NCBI GenBank assembly: GCA_024305405.1
Contig: JAKNDB010000109.1
Span: 2,046,001 to 2,110,000, forward strand
Length of the DNA: 64,000 nucleotides
Direction of reading: 5' to 3'
Origin: Dirofilaria immitis
Taxonomy: Eukaryota > Nematoda > Chromadorea > Rhabditida > Onchocercidae
Below are positions 1-13,300 of this stretch, in pieces. The notes beneath the pieces are model-generated. The model had not been told where the DNA came from. It did no database searches and saw only the letters and a list, made by a program, of their open reading frames with translations. The position numbers and the translations under genes are program-made. Numbering within the stretch: position 1 is the first letter of the stretch; every line of letters starts with the position of its first letter.

Positions 1-1610
1 ATTTTTACGAAACAAACGCTTAAGGTAATTTTTCATTAGTTCCTGTTCTCGAATTTTGCGACCTCTATTCAACATTCGCTATACAAATTTTATTAATCAT
101 AATTTTTTCTGTATTACCTTCAATAGACTTTATCGTAAAATTTATCTTTAATTAAATGCCAATTATTAAACATTCAGTAATTTCTTGGCTGTTGGAAATA
201 TTCTCTTCTAAGTTTCTATAAGTTTTAAGCAAATCTATAGCGGTTTTCTTCATAAATTATACAGGTAATTCAAAATCTCAATCTACTCAAGAAACGTACA
301 TAGGCACATGTCGTATTAATTGTATGGCATATTCATTGGAGTTTCAAGATGAATAAGAAATAATTGCAGTAAAGAGAATCACTGCATGAAATAATAGGAA
401 AACCTAAAATTATACATTGAAGGAAACTTAAATATTTATCCGAGAATACGAGAATCCATAAAATGTTCAAGGATGAATAAAGATGCTGTAAATGAAGACT
501 TCTTCTGTCTTGAAATTGAATAATTCCACTTATCAACTGCTTTTTCGTTTTTGATAGCACTACTGATTGTGCACAATTGAGAATAATGATTTATTCACCA
601 TAATTCATTAATCAGGTGACGTGTCATAGAAATTTGGTGCCATATTTTCGTAATTTTTATCAACATTATTAAAATAACATTGAGAATATATTTGAAAGGT
701 TTTGAAGAATTGTCAGATACATATTATAGTTTTGATGATATCAATAAAAGGATAAGAGCATATTTTAACAGAATATAGCTCTAACATACTAAACAGTGAC
801 AGCTAATATGATTAGCTATCAAATCAATCATCATAAGAATCAATGTTTGTAAAATGATATTATGTAATTTGGACATTATCTTTAGGCAAATATTTTCAAA
901 CAGACAACTAATTTCTAATAATTTTGAAACAATATGCATGCATATACCTGGACAGTCCGTAATAAACAGTAGGGAAATTCAAATATAGAATAAACATGGA
1001 GGATTTTTCGCTGATTAAATTTCGAAAAAGTTTCAGTTTTATTCTCACTTTTTTCGTTTTCTGAAGGATGCAATCGAGAACGAATTAGGAGTTATTTCCG
1101 CGAATTTAATTATATTTGAAAACAAAATGATTATTTTACAGATATTGCAGGCCTAAACCTTTCCTTCAATCCGAATGAAAACCTGGAATAAAGAAAAGGT
1201 TCAAGCCTATAATAAATATACAAAATTAGATAACGATATGAATCATCAGACAGCGTAAATATCTATATCAGAAAGAATAACTAAAGAACAGAATCATATT
1301 TAAAGAACAAACCAAAGAACAAATTAATCAATTTTTTTTCATTTCAAGGCAATTATTTTTCATATTTTTTAAAAGAATAACCAAAAAACATTTGCATTAC
1401 AGAAAATATTAAAAGCACATTTCATATTATGAAACTGATAACAAGGAGAAAGAAGTCTTTCATATGAGAATCACTTCAGGAATTAATGTTATATCCTCAT
1501 CACTTGTTTACTACACATTCATGAATGAAGATGACCTTTGATTTATACTACATCAGTATTACTAAATCCACAGCACCAGCATTATTTCCGATCGATAGTG
1601 TACTGTGGTA
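1..1610. other. Non-coding stretch, no gene seen
   Basis: AT-rich DNA downstream of the minus-strand SH3 gene. It should contain that gene's 3' UTR immediately below position 1611. Short open frames here have no conserved look and no matching splice signals. I see nothing else I can support. Confidence 0.6.
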
Positions 1611-4600
1611 TCACAATAAGAGCAGATGTTGCAAAGGACATTGAACAAAAGCGTGACGTTCTGTACGCACTAATACTCGTCCAGCTATAATTGAATCAGG
1701 CTGTGCAAATACCACCTAAAATTGTTAATATTATACAAAGAAAATTTTGTTCGAAAGTTAAGAAAAAAAGGCTTTTAATTCAAGAGAATTTTAAGCATAC
1801 CTGGTCACGGTAAAGTCTCATTTTGGCCTCAGGTATATGAACGTTTTGTTTAAGCAACATTGGCTGCTCACCAGGTTGCACCAACGCAACACATGTACTT
1901 GGAAATGACATAAGCCGATCTGTTCGATCACCTGTCTATAAATCATTCTCAGTTGTTGCAAAAAATTTCTAAAATGAACCGGAAAGTTAAGCTTTAAAAA
2001 ATTTTTAAAATCCTCGAAAAGGCTAAACCTCACTGAAATAAAATAAAACCTTGAAACCATAAAGCCAGTCAGGATCTCCGTTATCAACAACTCGCAATCG
2101 ATCGCCTAAACACAAGGCTGTGTCAGGTTCAGCGATGTATTCATGAATGACTACATGAGATCCTTGCAGAACTGCAAACGATGATTAGTGTCAAAGAGCT
2201 AAACTATATAAATAAGATGGAATTTTGTAAAGTAACATTTGAAAAATGTACCATCTGAAGAGCTAATACGACGTGGAGTCAAACGAGGGGATGGTCCTGA
2301 CGATGATCGACTTCGTTCGCATTCTGATATGTCTCCGGAGCTATTGTTGCAATGTAACAATGTTGGTGCTAATTTGTTTCCTAAACGTAAGTTATCATAA
2401 AATTTGAGTAATCAAGTAAGGGATAAAGGAAATGAGATAATGTTTACATATTGTGTATCAAGCAAGACGAAAATGAAGCAAAGATAATTTTGGAAAGAGA
2501 AAGGAATGATAAAGAGTAATTGAAGATAATGAAGTATTTTGAAAGATTGCAGATGTCTTATATTGCAGTATAAGATGAAGCTATGCTTTCAAAAGTTGCA
2601 AAGAAGAAAGAACAAATAAATAAATAAATAGATACTAAATATAATTGAAAATTGCCAAATTACACTCTCGCCACCGTAAGGAGAGCAGAAGTAAGCAAAT
2701 AATAAAGATTGAATTCATGCTTGCAGAAATGAGGAATGATGCAACATGCAAACATTTTGATTCCTTTATCTTTCATAGGTACTAACCACAATTCCTGACG
2801 GTGGTGAGAGGTATTAGGCGTATAGATTCAGCTTCTAATTCATATGGCTCCTTGCCGCAGATATTACCATGTTTATGGTATACTTGTAATCGTAATGCAC
2901 CTACGATCATTTTCCAATGTAAATTTTTTCAAACTTTTTCAATTCGACCAGTTTCATTTTAGTTTAGAAAAGAACTAAATAAAAATGAGAAGCATAAATT
3001 TTCATGGAGTTTAAACTTCCATTCTACTCATTTTTATTTTCAATAAAAATTTTAAGGAACAAAATATTGTTACGATGTTTTCCTAATCAAGTACTATTGA
3101 AAATGATACAAATTCGGCACAACATTTCGTTTAATAAAACTTCCTTCACTTTTTTGTTGGTTTTATTTTTAAATAATCTTTTATGATTTCCGAGATTTTT
3201 GCTTTTAAACAAACAAGCTCCGATCTTCGATGAATATTATATTAATATTGCTAAGGAATTTTATTTGTGCGAAATATTTAGATATAATAAATTTTGAAAT
3301 TTCTTTAGACTTATTACACTTACTTGAATATACAACACCTGCGATGGAAGGTGGTGAGTCAGCACAATCTAGTGATAGCGATTTCATTTGTTTTTGTAAT
3401 TTGGGTGGACGACGCTTTCCTCCATTCATACCTGTGAACAAATTTAGACTTCAATTACAATCAGATTTTTAAAAAATTTTGATGATTGATGTTTTTTAAA
3501 AAGATTAATCAGAGATAAGCTGTTGGCGATATTCTGCACATTAATATTGTGTGAAGGAACCGTAATATATGCACAATTTTATATTTGAAAAAATGTTTTT
3601 AAGAAATATTATTAAAAATTAATTCTAAAATGGCAATAATTTCAAAAGAAATAAATACATTTCATTGATCATAGCGATCTATTAATATAATATGGTAAAA
3701 TTTTACTTTATATGAACGAAATTTGCCTAAAGGATTTGTGATTTATTGTGAAAAATTTGAGAATTTTTATCACTCACATGAGAAATTTAATTTTGAAACT
3801 TAAAAATTTTCTCATCAAAAAAGAAGAAGCGAATGTTTTTGTTGAAAAAAAAATTATGCGATAAAAGACTTATAACAAAATGAAAAAGAGATTACAGACA
3901 AAATAGAATAAAGATGGAATAAATGGGAGCAAAAGTAGTCATAAAATGATTAATTTAAGGGGTCAATTGTTATAAAATGACAATTGACTGTTTCGTAAGT
4001 TTTCTCATTTTTTCGGCGCTATTTTTCATATTATTACGGTGTCCTTTTATTTATTATCTTTTCCAATTTTTTCAATCAAATTTTTTATAATATCTAAATT
4101 TTCTTTTTATACTGTCAGTACCTTTCCGATAGTCGAACAAAAATTAATGTTCATGCGGATATTAGCTGGAATAGAAATTTGTTTCTAAAAAATAGAGGAA
4201 ATTACATTGATAACGATAAGGATTCAGCAAGTTCCTTAGAGCAAAAGTTTCTGTATAATTCACAGTATCAAGCATTATTTTATCATCGAAAAATCTGTTA
4301 TTTTATTTGCTCTCTAATTTGCTGAATGAACTAACAATAGAAAGTCTTTCGCAAAATGCCACAGCCTATGGATTTATCTTACCTGTGGTTTTTTTGCCAA
4401 CAACTTGTATTTAGCGCAAAAATTACATCAGAATCTCCTTTTTTCTATCCTTTTTCTCCTTCGTTTTCTTTCCTCCCTGCTTCCACGAACCCCTTTTCGC
4501 TTTTTCAGCTTTGCCGTAAGATGTTTTTATTCTTTCAGAGCTTCTTCATCAATCAGTTTAAAGGAAGAAATTATTTTTGCTTTCATTCTATAGATTTTTT

Positions 4601-7600
4601 GAGAACCGTAGCAAAAATTTGAACAAAGAAATACGAATCTTAAATTGATTGAGAAGTGAAGCTTTTTTGAATTCAATTTAAAATATTGAGAATGAGTGAA
4701 AAAAATTGAAACTTGCAGCCTCCAAATCAATTTTTTCTAACCAGCTTATGATAAGTACAAAATGATAAAGCTTTAAAAAGATTAAAATACCTGATTGATC
4801 CAGCTGAGGTGTTGAACTAATCATAGCACCACGATTACAACTTGCCTCGGCGTATCCAGAATCTTGTAAAGAAGCATCTGATAAATTACGAGGTGACGGT
4901 GTTGCAGAATCAAAATTATGCGTTGATGAAACTCGTCGACCGTAGATACCAGTAGCTTGCTTTAGTGCCAAATAAACTGGATCTACTGCATCTGTTTCAG
5001 ATTCTTAAATTTTCAAGCACGATTAGAATGAATGAATGATCTCAAACAAAAATTGATTTAATGAAGCAGCTGCTATTCCTTTTCTTATTATAGTTATAAT
5101 ATAACTGAATTGTATTAAGTAATTAAGAAACAAAATCTATCCCTATAGTTTAATAAAGTATTTGCGGCGTAGAAAAACACTTTGATACTACGCTAAACAA
5201 TTTTATTTATAAATTACTTGATACTTATATTGTTAAATCTGATCTTTTTGCATATGCCTCTGATAAACTACCATTTATAAAATATCATAAAATAAATTAA
5301 TCTATCTCTTGTAAATAATTTAAAGTCATTAAGATTTTGATGGCTGATTTTAACTTCTTTTCGGTATACTAATTATTTTTAAGTTTCAAATCTCAAAACA
5401 TTTCCATCAATTTTCGCAATCAACTGAGCACATTGTAAAAACTATTATATATAATTTATAAAGTTTTTTTTCATTAATATCAAATGCTAAATATAAATGA
5501 GTGATATAAATGAAAAACGAAGAATGGGAAGAAAAGATAGAAAACAGATGTTAATAAGATAACGATATTAGTTTTATCAGCTCAAGAATAGTTGTTTTTT
5601 TTTAAAAAAAAAAATTAAGAAAGCTGATACGAAAGATTTGACTGGAAATATAAATTTTATCCGCCTGATGATTCTGCTCCGACGGTGGGTTTACTTATAA
5701 AACTATTGCAGGAGTTTTCAACTGAAAAATGTTAAACATCAAATATGCGACATATTTTTGAAATATATCGCATTTCCTAAATCAATTTAATTTATAGTGT
5801 AAATATATAATATTTTAAATATTAATGATTTTAAAATGCGCTCTCACTTGGACTGAAAATGAACCATTTATTAGATTTTGCGAATTAGTACGCCAATATA
5901 TTTCAAATGTTTCTTGTATTTCTTAAATGTTTCTTTGTGTTGTAGTCTCGAAGACGTGTATTGATCTAAAATTCGACGAGGACCGAATATATAACTTATT
6001 TCATTTTTCTTTCTTTTAACCGAAGAATTATCAAATATTGAAATTTAGCTATGCACAGAAAATGAAATCAGATTGAAATGAATAAAATAAGGTAACGTAG
6101 GAACTAAAGAATCGCTTGTCGAATAAAGAAGAAAAAGATTAAATTTCCATAGTTTACTTTTCTCAAAAAATACACTCTTCTTTTCAATTTGCACTCATTT
6201 CCAAAAATCATAATAACTAAATTCGACACCAGTTTTAAATAAAAGTTCTTAAGTTAAAACATACTACTTTGTCGTAAGTTGATACTCATCCACACTCAAT
6301 GCAATTAACCGATCATCGGTAGAAGATGCATTATGTTCATTAGCTGATAACTTTGATTTCAGCGAGTCAAATCACGTCAAATCACCAACTGGTAATCAAG
6401 TTTTTGATCTTTGCGCTACAAGTTAGCATGTTATAATTTCTTCTAGAGTTGACATATAACAAACAAACTTCCACTATATAAAGAATTAGAATCATCCATT
6501 TGGAATAGAACAGAGGAAATTGTCATGGAGAGAAACCCCAAACAGAAACTCACAGAATGGGCATGAACACTAAAGAGAAAAATTCATCTTAATAAAGGTT
6601 TTATTAATTAACGGAGAATTTATTTTAATAGAAAGTGAAGACAATTATCAAAGAGAAATTTTGTTAGGAATTGATTGAGAATCGTAGACTTCTGCTGCTT
6701 AATAAGCATGGAACTGAATAAACGGATTGATTCAAGTGATCCTGAAGAAGAAATCTTACAGTAGTGAACTGAGGGACAGAAGTCGTTACAGAAGCAGTAT
6801 CTGAGGAGTTGTGGTAAGCAATAATACTTGTCAACACTCTTCCAACGAATCGAAGATCAGTTTTAACAGTGAGAGGAGATACTTTACGAAATTCCAGTCG
6901 CAAACATTGCATAAGGCTGGTTATTAGATAGAGAGATCTTTACAATATTTCAGACGCTGCACATAAGCTTGATCATAAAATCGGAAACATTTTTATGTGA
7001 ACTGGTTTCCGGTACTTAACCTTTGGAGAAAAGCTTAATTTTCGGGAACAACGGTGAGAATTGGACAAATAATTCATGATATTGGACATTGTAATTTTAA
7101 ATATATATTTATTTATATTTTTAAATATATACATATTCATTTATATTGAGTCATTCGAGTGAGAAATATTTCTACAATAGAAATACTTCGATTATTTAGA
7201 CATATTTATATTATAAACTATTTCGGTTTTTCTAGCACCAAAACAAGAAAAAGCAGGAAACTATCGAAGAAGATCAAAGAACAATACCCTTCCATTTGAT
7301 CTCTACGTCAAGAAGAAGAAGCATCTAGCGATCGATTCTACTAGTGATAACTTTCTGTATAAGAATAAATTCTCTATCAGTAAACAAATTTTTATTACAA
7401 CTATCCGTCGGTACAAATATCATCGGGAAACATTTACGACGCAGCCACCAACTTAGTAAAATCTCTCGATACAATATTTATTATACTTCAACTTTCTGAT
7501 ATTAATCAAACTTGAATACAGAACTCATTGGCAGTCCTTTTAAATTTCTTCCGCTAAAAGAGGTATAGGCTTATTAATCTCATATGACTTCTTCTATTTC

Positions 7601-10303
7601 TACTGTAAAGTACTATCTGCTATCATAACTTTGCTTTCAACTTGTAGTTAAGATTTTATTTCAAACATTTTTCCATTCTCAATTGATAGAATCCGCACTC
7701 TTTGAATATCTCCACTGCTGTACAGCACCGGATTTCATTAAATTCTACAAAAATTCATTTCCAGTATTATTGCATTTCATTTCCCATTGATGATTATTAT
7801 TTCAAATCATACTTAATATCTTTTGCATGAAAAAAATAATATTTCAATTTTTATTAGTCGTCAATTCCCTTTCGACAGCAACAGTTAAACGAGATACTGC
7901 ATTTTCATAGTGACCATGAACTCTTCAATATTTTCGGTGGCTAGCATAAGAAAATACTTTTGGACGTTAAAATTATCTATAAATATCAAATAATTTGTTA
8001 TCAGATAATCTTTCTCTACATCGCGTAAAGCTGCCTTCACAATACGTGAGACGAAACATTGAAATTTTTAGTGTTTCACTGTAAACAAATTACATGAAAA
8101 ATATGTGAAGTTAGATTAAAGTTGATAAAAATTATTTGTAATTAACTTTGAAAAATTAGAAAATTTTCGAGAAAATTGAAAATTCTTATATGTGGAGAAA
8201 AAGTAGTACGTTTTTAAGCAATAATCATAAATTAATAACATCAGGAAACGAAAAGCACTACTAATGCAGAATGTTGAAAATATTGAAAAATTTTCCGTTC
8301 AAATTTCTGATCGTACTTTTCTGTAATTTGGAAATTTTTGATTCTAATCCTTAATTTCACTCTTTTGTCAAAGTCAAAAATAAGGAAAAAAGAGGAAAAA
8401 GAAAAAAAAAGTAAAATTAATAGAGGATATCAAAAATGACCTCCGCTTCATATAAAGAATGCAAAACTATCCTGAAATGTACTGCAGTTCTAATAATCAA
8501 CTCTATAGTAAACACAATGAAGCATCATGAGATATGGAAAAAACGGTCAGATTTAACAATATAAGTATCAAGTAATTTATAAATAAAATTATTGATTTGA
8601 TAATATTTAGCGTAGTATCAAAGTGTTTTCTACGCCATAAATACTTCATTAAACTATAGGGATAGATTTTGTTTTTAATTACTTAATTGCAGTTGAGGAT
8701 TTGCTCCGTTTAACTTCCTTGAAAGCTTAGTATTAAATCAGGTAAGTTATTAAAAAACGAATTAACAATAGAGACAAAAAGCTGAGAGGTTGCCCTTATA
8801 TTATATTGGTTCTATAATTTTTCCGGAAAGTTTTATTTTATAGATTCGGAGTCTATAATCCTTTTTTTTCATAGCTGATAACTGCCAAGTGGTAATAACA
8901 GATCGGTAAACTTTGTTCGAATAATTATGTTTAACTCCTTAATGAGTTTAAATTCGACTTTGCTCAAATGCAATAATAAGGATGATAAAAAGATTAAAAA
9001 CGTGTGTTACTTTCTCAGAAAGCTAAAAATAGAGAATTCATATTTTTAAGATATTCTCAGGCTCATGGCTGCTTAATCTATAACGTTATAGATATCCGAT
9101 TTCCTAGATAAGGCTCAGAATCATCAACGAATAAAGTTGACTTTTATTTAAAAATATTGTTCGAGTAATTTCAAACCTCCATACTGTAGCGATCTTTCAT
9201 AATCAGCACTTCATAATCAGCACATATCAGCCTCATTGTCATCATATGATAGCTTTTTAAATCTATTTGATAAGCTCTTTTGTTCTGGTCATTATGATCA
9301 AAAATACTATTCAAAACGCTGGAGCAATGAATGAAGAGGTAAAACTGTGCCACTTTGACCTATTCATAATCTATCAGTCATTCTATAATCATTTATAGCC
9401 GTTTTCTAAACTATAATGTGCTATGAATAAAACATATGTAAGATTTGTTTGAAATTTTAAAGACATATATTGCTTTACTCACAGGTTTAAGCAGGTGTTG
9501 TGGACGTACTCAAAAAAATACATTTGATAAATCAATATTTAATTTACAATAAAGTTGGCTATAGGTAAAAAAAAAAACCTCTGGAAAGTGTCGATTCAGT
9601 GAAATGATCGCTGTGCTTCTGAAAACGATTGTTTGATAGAATTTGCAGAAAGAAGAAATACTTCATTATTCTGATAAATTCTTGCTCCTAATAGCTAACA
9701 GCAACTATCATTCATTATTTACATAGTTACATGAATTTCAATGAGGTGAATGTGATATATAGGATTAACTGATCACTCGTATCTTTAGATACGAGAAATA
9801 ACTGAACTATCTTAGATGTCACCGTAAGTTCCGAAATAATGCTGCTGTTCGACAAAGAAATCCGCAATCGAGAAAGTAATAGGAAAATGAATTTACTAGC
9901 AATGAAGGAAAAATAAAATTTTTCTTTTCGTTGCTCATTGTCCATGGACACATATAGAAGATACTAGAAAGTAGGAAAAACATTGATCTGTACGATTGAC
10001 TACTGATTGCCGAATTAATTACGGTAAACGGGAAGAGAAAAAGTGTTTATAGCAAGATATTTTATTTGTCTTTTTCTTCAGAATTTATTGACTACTAACT
10101 ACCGGTTCACTTTAACACAACACTTTTCGGTTAAAGCAGACCTCAGATTTTCCACCAAGAGGTGGATTCTTCAAGCGATGCAATGACTGCATGACGCGAA
10201 ATGCAGATGTCCATTTATGGCGTACTCGTTTGGCTTGTACAGTGGACGATGTTGTGGTAGCGACATTGGAACCTTCTTCAAACGATGGCACATCCAAATT
10301 CAT
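1611..10303 (-). CDS. SH3-domain adaptor resembling STAC family
   Basis: Minus-strand gene. Well-phased exons: 4791-5003, 3324-3431, 2787-2900, 2252-2380, 2050-2171, 1801-1935, 1611-1715 (TGA at 1611-1613). A likely 5' exon is 10156-10303, with ATG at 10301-10303, whose phase also fits (phase 1 into 4791-5003), although its donor is weak. This model gives about 357 residues, close to the usual STAC length. The middle is Ser/Thr/Pro-rich with a DPVYLALKQATG motif that resembles the NDPVYETLR region of STAC. The C-terminal ~125 residues read as two SH3-like folds: HEYIAEPDTALCLGDRLRV..DPDWLYG, then IPEAKMRLYRDQVV..GRVLVRTERHAFV. STAC proteins tether voltage-gated calcium channels in muscle and neurons through a C1 domain and tandem SH3 domains. 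I could not find a C1 domain, so the family name is tentative; exons may be missing in the 5-kb intron. No frameshift was needed. Confidence 0.6.
5115..5242 (+). repeat. Repeat copy A, MITE-like, inverted relative to 8547-8686
   Basis: About 128 bp, nearly identical to the reverse complement of 8547-8686 apart from a few substitutions and a ~13-base insertion in the other copy. Each copy has its own inverted ends (AAGTAATT near the start, AATTACTT near the far end) and an internal hairpin GCGTAG...CTACGC. The features fit a non-autonomous DNA element or foldback repeat; no target-site duplication is clear. Confidence 0.8.
6766..6925 (-). CDS. Weak candidate exon, Ser/Thr-rich
   Basis: Minus-strand open frame ending in a good donor (ACTACT|GTAAGA) with an AG acceptor at its upstream end. 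It reads as a Ser/Thr/Val-rich segment that could be a disordered linker of the SH3 gene. There is no recognisable motif and its phases do not clearly join the neighbouring exons, so it may be chance. Confidence 0.22.
8547..8686 (-). repeat. Repeat copy B, inverted partner of 5115-5242
   Basis: The reverse complement aligns along its whole length with 5115-5242, including the shared CTATCCCTATAG and ACTTTGATACTACGC blocks. It carries an extra ~13 bases near its inner end. Together the copies form arms about 3.3 kb apart, inside the presumed SH3-gene intron. Confidence 0.8.
10156..10303 (-). CDS. Candidate first exon of the SH3 adaptor gene
   Basis: Open from an ATG at 10301-10303, directly preceded on the minus strand by AAACAG, so the ATG could sit right after a cis- or trans-splice acceptor. 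It encodes a Ser/Thr-rich start followed by a basic, helix-like stretch (RVRHKWTSAFRVMQSLHRL). A donor after 10156 (CTTG|GTGGAA) leaves phase 1, which matches the start of exon 4791-5003. The donor is poor and the link to the downstream exons is inference. Confidence 0.45.
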
Positions 10304-13300
10304 CTGTTTATTTCACCTTAAAAGGAAGATTAAATGAAGAACGTTGTTGTTAATGCAGGCAATTATTTATCATCATTTAGATAACGTCATTATTCAACTA
10401 AATATCCCTTCTAATTGCTCTCAAGAAGCAGCAGATTTTGGCTCGATCATTTTTTATAAAGATTGATTTTCATAATGCTTGCTATCTGATGGTTTGACAT
10501 CCATCTCTTTATTCTCTTTATTTACCCCCTTCATACAGCATGCTATAACACATTTCACAGTCAACTTTAAAGATAAGTGTTTACAACTGGTAAAATTAAA
10601 TAAAAGTAAAAATTTCATGGATCAGGATAAACAGTAATTTTATTTTGTGATGATTGCAATTCCAATTTATTTTATTTTGGTGCAGTAAAATAAAGGACAT
10701 ATTGATACCAAAAATATGGATAACGGTAATATAGAAGTTGAGCTTGTTATAATCCAAAACTTTCAGAATTTTGTACTGTATCAAATGATGAAAGGATGAG
10801 GAAATGCATCGTAACAAGGATGTAAAAATTTAGCAATTGTAAACAATATATTGAAAAGAGCGAATGAGAAGAGTTGTATTTAAAGCTTAAATTCATTTCA
10901 GTTTCAAAACAAAAAAAAAAAAAAAAACCAGGTGAATGAATGCTTCCCATCACTTGCATTGATTTAAACCGAATATCGTGAAATAATAAAGAAGAAATTG
11001 CCGAACATGAAATTTAGACCGAAATGCCGTATCTGAATCTTTCAGGCAATCTATGGATCGACAGATATAAAAAATGAAAAAGAAGAAGCATTCATTCACT
11101 AAAAGAAATTCTTCTCATCTTCATAATCCTCTTTATCTCATATCAAATTTGCTTTATGAGCTGTTCAGCCTATTATTCCTTTCTGACCAAATTTTCCTAT
11201 TAACTGTAATCCCGTAATGATTTATGCACCTTAATTAGTTTAACATTGAAATGGGGACATTTAAATGAACTCTTAAAGTTTGCATTGATTTGATGAAATT
11301 TTACGATTGAACGATAATTTGATTACCTAATTGTAGCAGAAGGATCAATTAGAACTGCAGATTTCATTAAAATTGAGTATGAGTGCTCGCTTAGTTAAGC
11401 TGTTAAATCTGAAGTTTCTGAGCGATCATTTGCGACAGAGTAACCTGTCTTCACCACTCAACCGATTTCTTGAGCTTGTACTTGGAAGGAAAAATAAGCA
11501 GCTGCTCGAATTTTTTTGCAAGCTGTTCCATTAATCATTACAACCTTGTTTTATTAATGGAAAACATTTGATATAACCAAATAAAATAACCAAAACGTAA
11601 ATATAAAAAGACTTCAAATCGTTTTTTTTTTTAACATTTATCCTAGCCAAAAAAAGCATCAAAAAAGATGGAATTAAGTGAATGGCAAGATAGATAAGTA
11701 TAAAATCGAAGTATAATATAAAGTAAGGGATAGTGTAAAACGATGTATTATGTTAACAACTTTGTACTATTATCGTTATTATTAAACAAAAACATAGCTA
11801 TTTTAACAAATAAGATTTCACAGAAGAGAAGCTACCATTGATAACAATTTAGTAATTGTTATTAAATTCTTCTTCTATTCATGCTAAAGCTTTTTCAAAG
11901 TTTTTTTCCAAATCTGGGAACTTTTTTTCTTGTGACTGCTAATATGAATTATGATAGTTTTACTACACATTTAATTGGTTTTAAAATTAACTTTCAATAT
12001 CTTTATAAAATTACTTCTTTTAATGAGATCAAATTCGAATATTCAAAAGGAATAAAAGTAGTTTTGAGAATATCTTCGAAATAATCAAAAAATTTTGGCA
12101 CAGAATAGATAACACTAATGTTAACTAATTTAATAAATACGCTAATAAATATTCATATTTCATTCTTACAGAACATTCAAATTAAGCATATCTATATCGT
12201 ATGTTTAATCTCGAAATGATCATTTTCATTTCTCCAAGAATTTTAAAAATTATCACTGAACTCAATATGAAAGTAAAAATTCCCATAAGACTTAGTACTT
12301 ATATCAAACTTAATTTTCCCTTCATAAATCAATACATTTTAGTATTGTAATGAAAAGAAAAGAATTTTGATGCAGACATTATAAATTATACATTTATTGC
12401 TAGTTCTGCTAGCTATCCGTAGGGTTTTGAATCATGCTATTGAAGAGTTGATAAGTTGTGGAGTGGGACGAGTTAGTTTAACGCATGTCTTGTTGAATTG
12501 TCTTGTTCGTTTCTATAGGAACAAAAATAGATGCCATGGGAGGTACATAGAAGTGCATCGGAATTGAAATGAATCTTCGCACTTCAATTGATGCTATCTT
12601 TCATTCAGAGGTAATCAACACTCATGGAAGGACAAATACAGTTTCATTTTGCAAAAATTTGGCTCCATTTCTATTTTAAAAAAAAAAAAAAAAAAAACAA
12701 ATTCAACTTGCAGTGCATAGATTTTTATTTCAAGAAAAAAAATCCTAACAATTCATTAAACAATGATGCATGTGGATAATAATGCTTCAGTTAACTAAAC
12801 TCTAAAACAAAAATACAGGAATACTGATGGCAGTATCAAAATTCAGATGTAAGCAGCGCCTTCTTATGAAATAATAGAGAATTTCCGAGTTTTCTCCTGA
12901 GCTCTCGTTGTCGCTAATTTTTCCCTGTACCTTCATTAATATTTCAAGTCTATTCCAAACATATAAAATCTTTCTAACCAGCGACCTTGTTTAAACTTAA
13001 TTGACTTGTGAATAGTTGAATTTTTAATGTGATTGTCGAGAATGCCCACTACGAGAGATACAAATTTCATTCGGAACAATATGTTAAATAATTGAGTACT
13101 ATAAATGCAAAGCGTATCTGCCCATGGTATGTATGTTTGATATCAAAACGACATTATTACTTGATATGTTGAAAGTGTTATTGACAAAATATTTTTGCTT
13201 CAGTACTCGCTAAACGTATTTATACCTCATCACATCACAGTGAAACTTAAAGTAAATCATGAAACGGATTTATTCAATATCTTCTGTCGACTAATAACGC

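Larger units (their letters stand above)
5004..10155 (-). other. Presumed long intron of the SH3 adaptor gene
   Basis: Lies between the candidate 5' exon and the first certain exon. It holds the inverted repeat pair (5115-5242 and 8547-8686) and two weak candidate exons on the minus strand, about 6270-6360 and 6766-6925. No C1 domain zinc-ligand pattern was found in any minus-strand frame I read. Confidence 0.4.
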
